From contig JAEYRD010000069.1 of the NCBI GenBank assembly GCA_023435725.1, positions 7,965 to 71,964 of the forward strand: a stretch of DNA of 64,000 bases, read 5' to 3'. A program made the position numbers and the translations under genes. This DNA comes from Pseudomonadota bacterium. GTDB taxonomy: Bacteria > Pseudomonadota > Alphaproteobacteria > Rhizobiales > Xanthobacteraceae. The notes beneath the pieces were generated by a model. The model was not told the origin of the DNA. It worked only from the letters and a program-made list of their open reading frames with translations, and searched no databases. Positions 63,443 through 64,000 of the stretch are shown in pieces; the first letter of the stretch is position 1, and each line of letters begins with the position of its first letter.

Positions 63443-64000
63443 TTACGTCGAATTGCGCCGAGGCAAGCCCGCCCCGACTTCTCCGAGCATCTCGATCAGC
63501 GGGCGATAACCGCGGTCGGCGAGGCGCTGTGCGGCGACGTCCACGTAGGCCTGATCGAGCTCGATACCGAGGCCTTCGACGAGCCGGTTCATGTAGTTGA
63601 AGAGCGCCACGGTCGCGACAAGATGGTAGTAGGCCTTGTCGTCCCATCCCGCAGCAAAGACCGCATCAGCGTCGAACTTGGTCAGGCCGTCGGCGCGCTC
63701 CGTCAGCTTCGCGGCGAGCTCCAGCACCGGCCGCATCTTCGCAGGTATAACGGCCTTGGGATCGCCGGCAAGCAGCGCAGCAATCGCCCCTTGCGGAACG
63801 CCCAAACGCTCGGCGGTCGCGGTGTGCACGCCGCGGCAATACCGGCAACCGTCCAGGCCCGATACGTAGGCCGCGATCATCTCGCGTTCGGCCTCGGTGA
63901 ACGGCGATGGCCCGCGCAGCAGCGTTTCGTGGAATTCGAGCAGCGGACGGTTCGTCTCCGGAAACGTCTTGAAGACGTCGAGCAGCGTGGCCTTGGCGGG
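63443..64000 (-). CDS. AhpD/carboxymuconolactone-decarboxylase-like peroxidase-related protein (5' end outside window)
   Basis: The frame stays open past the right edge, so the start is not seen; at least 185 residues are here. The AhpD-like motif is CRYCRGVH, preceded by the conserved glutamate (ERE), as in peroxidase-related enzymes of the CMD family. The family uses a CxxC pair to reduce peroxides, or cleaves lactones. Its position beside the Dsb genes fits a thiol redox role but may be chance. Confidence 0.85.
   Translation of the reverse strand, partial: PAKATLLDVFKTFPETNRPLLEFHETLLRGPSPFTEAEREMIAAYVSGLDGCRYCRGVHTATAERLGVPQGAIAALLAGDPKAVIPAKMRPVLELAAKLTERADGLTKFDADAVFAAGWDDKAYYHLVATVALFNYMNRLVEGLGIELDQAYVDVAAQRLADRGYRPLIEMLGEVGAGLPRRNST

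Overview
The window reads as a chromosomal segment of a high-GC alphaproteobacterium, most likely Bradyrhizobium or a close relative in the Nitrobacteraceae. The grounds are codon and GC style, the gene orders cvpA-purF and yfgM-like/lipoprotein/der, the richness in Liv-type ABC transporters, NnrU and PAS_5-type proteins, and several families of palindromic extragenic repeats that I associate from memory with Bradyrhizobium. No tRNA, rRNA, CRISPR array, intact insertion sequence or phage gene was recognised.

Region 1 (about 200-5400) is a catabolic operon: a FadR-type GntR regulator with a clear operator just before its start, a 3-hydroxyisobutyrate/tartronate-semialdehyde-reductase-like dehydrogenase, a complete polar-amino-acid-type ABC importer and an RpiB-family isomerase. 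Region 2 (5600-17200) holds a TauE-family exporter, a periplasmic binding protein translationally coupled to a GGDEF-EAL membrane protein, the housekeeping genes radA, cvpA and purF, an SDR, an NHL beta-propeller protein and an orphan Liv-type binding protein. Region 3 (17250-29670) has a large autotransporter, an MFS pump coupled to der, a lipoprotein, a YfgM-like protein, an acyl-CoA ligase, NnrU, a secreted unknown and prfC.

Region 4 (29770-36710) contains sugE behind a guanidine-II (mini-ykkC) riboswitch, the orfA-pit phosphate operon with a PHO box, and a full livG-livF-livK-livH-livM operon. Region 5 (36900-49630) is a mix of small metabolic genes (PAS_5 protein, ArsC/Spx-like, CsaA, GST, DUF429, class C beta-lactamase-like hydrolase, GNAT, Lin0512, acetolactate synthase-like enzyme), a repeat-filled 1.2 kb gap, and a second autotransporter divergent from an AraC regulator.

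Region 6 (49770-64000) is the most unusual part, a thiol/sulfur redox island. A cassette flanked by two direct copies of a ~98 bp repeat carries DsrE, a SHOCT membrane protein, an MFS transporter, an ETHE1-like metallohydrolase, an ArsR-rhodanese fusion regulator with a palindromic operator, and a nucleoside phosphorylase-like gene. Next to it lie a five-heme cytochrome c that looks like an AdhB-type triheme cytochrome fused to a TsdA-like diheme module, a QseBC-type two-component system, DsbD, a DsbA-like protein and an AhpD-like protein at the edge. A CTTAAG-N5-CTTAAG element occurs both before the cytochrome gene and between the response regulator and dsbD. This suggests that one two-component system controls the cytochrome and the periplasmic thiol pathway. 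A sulfur or persulfide role for the whole island is an inference.
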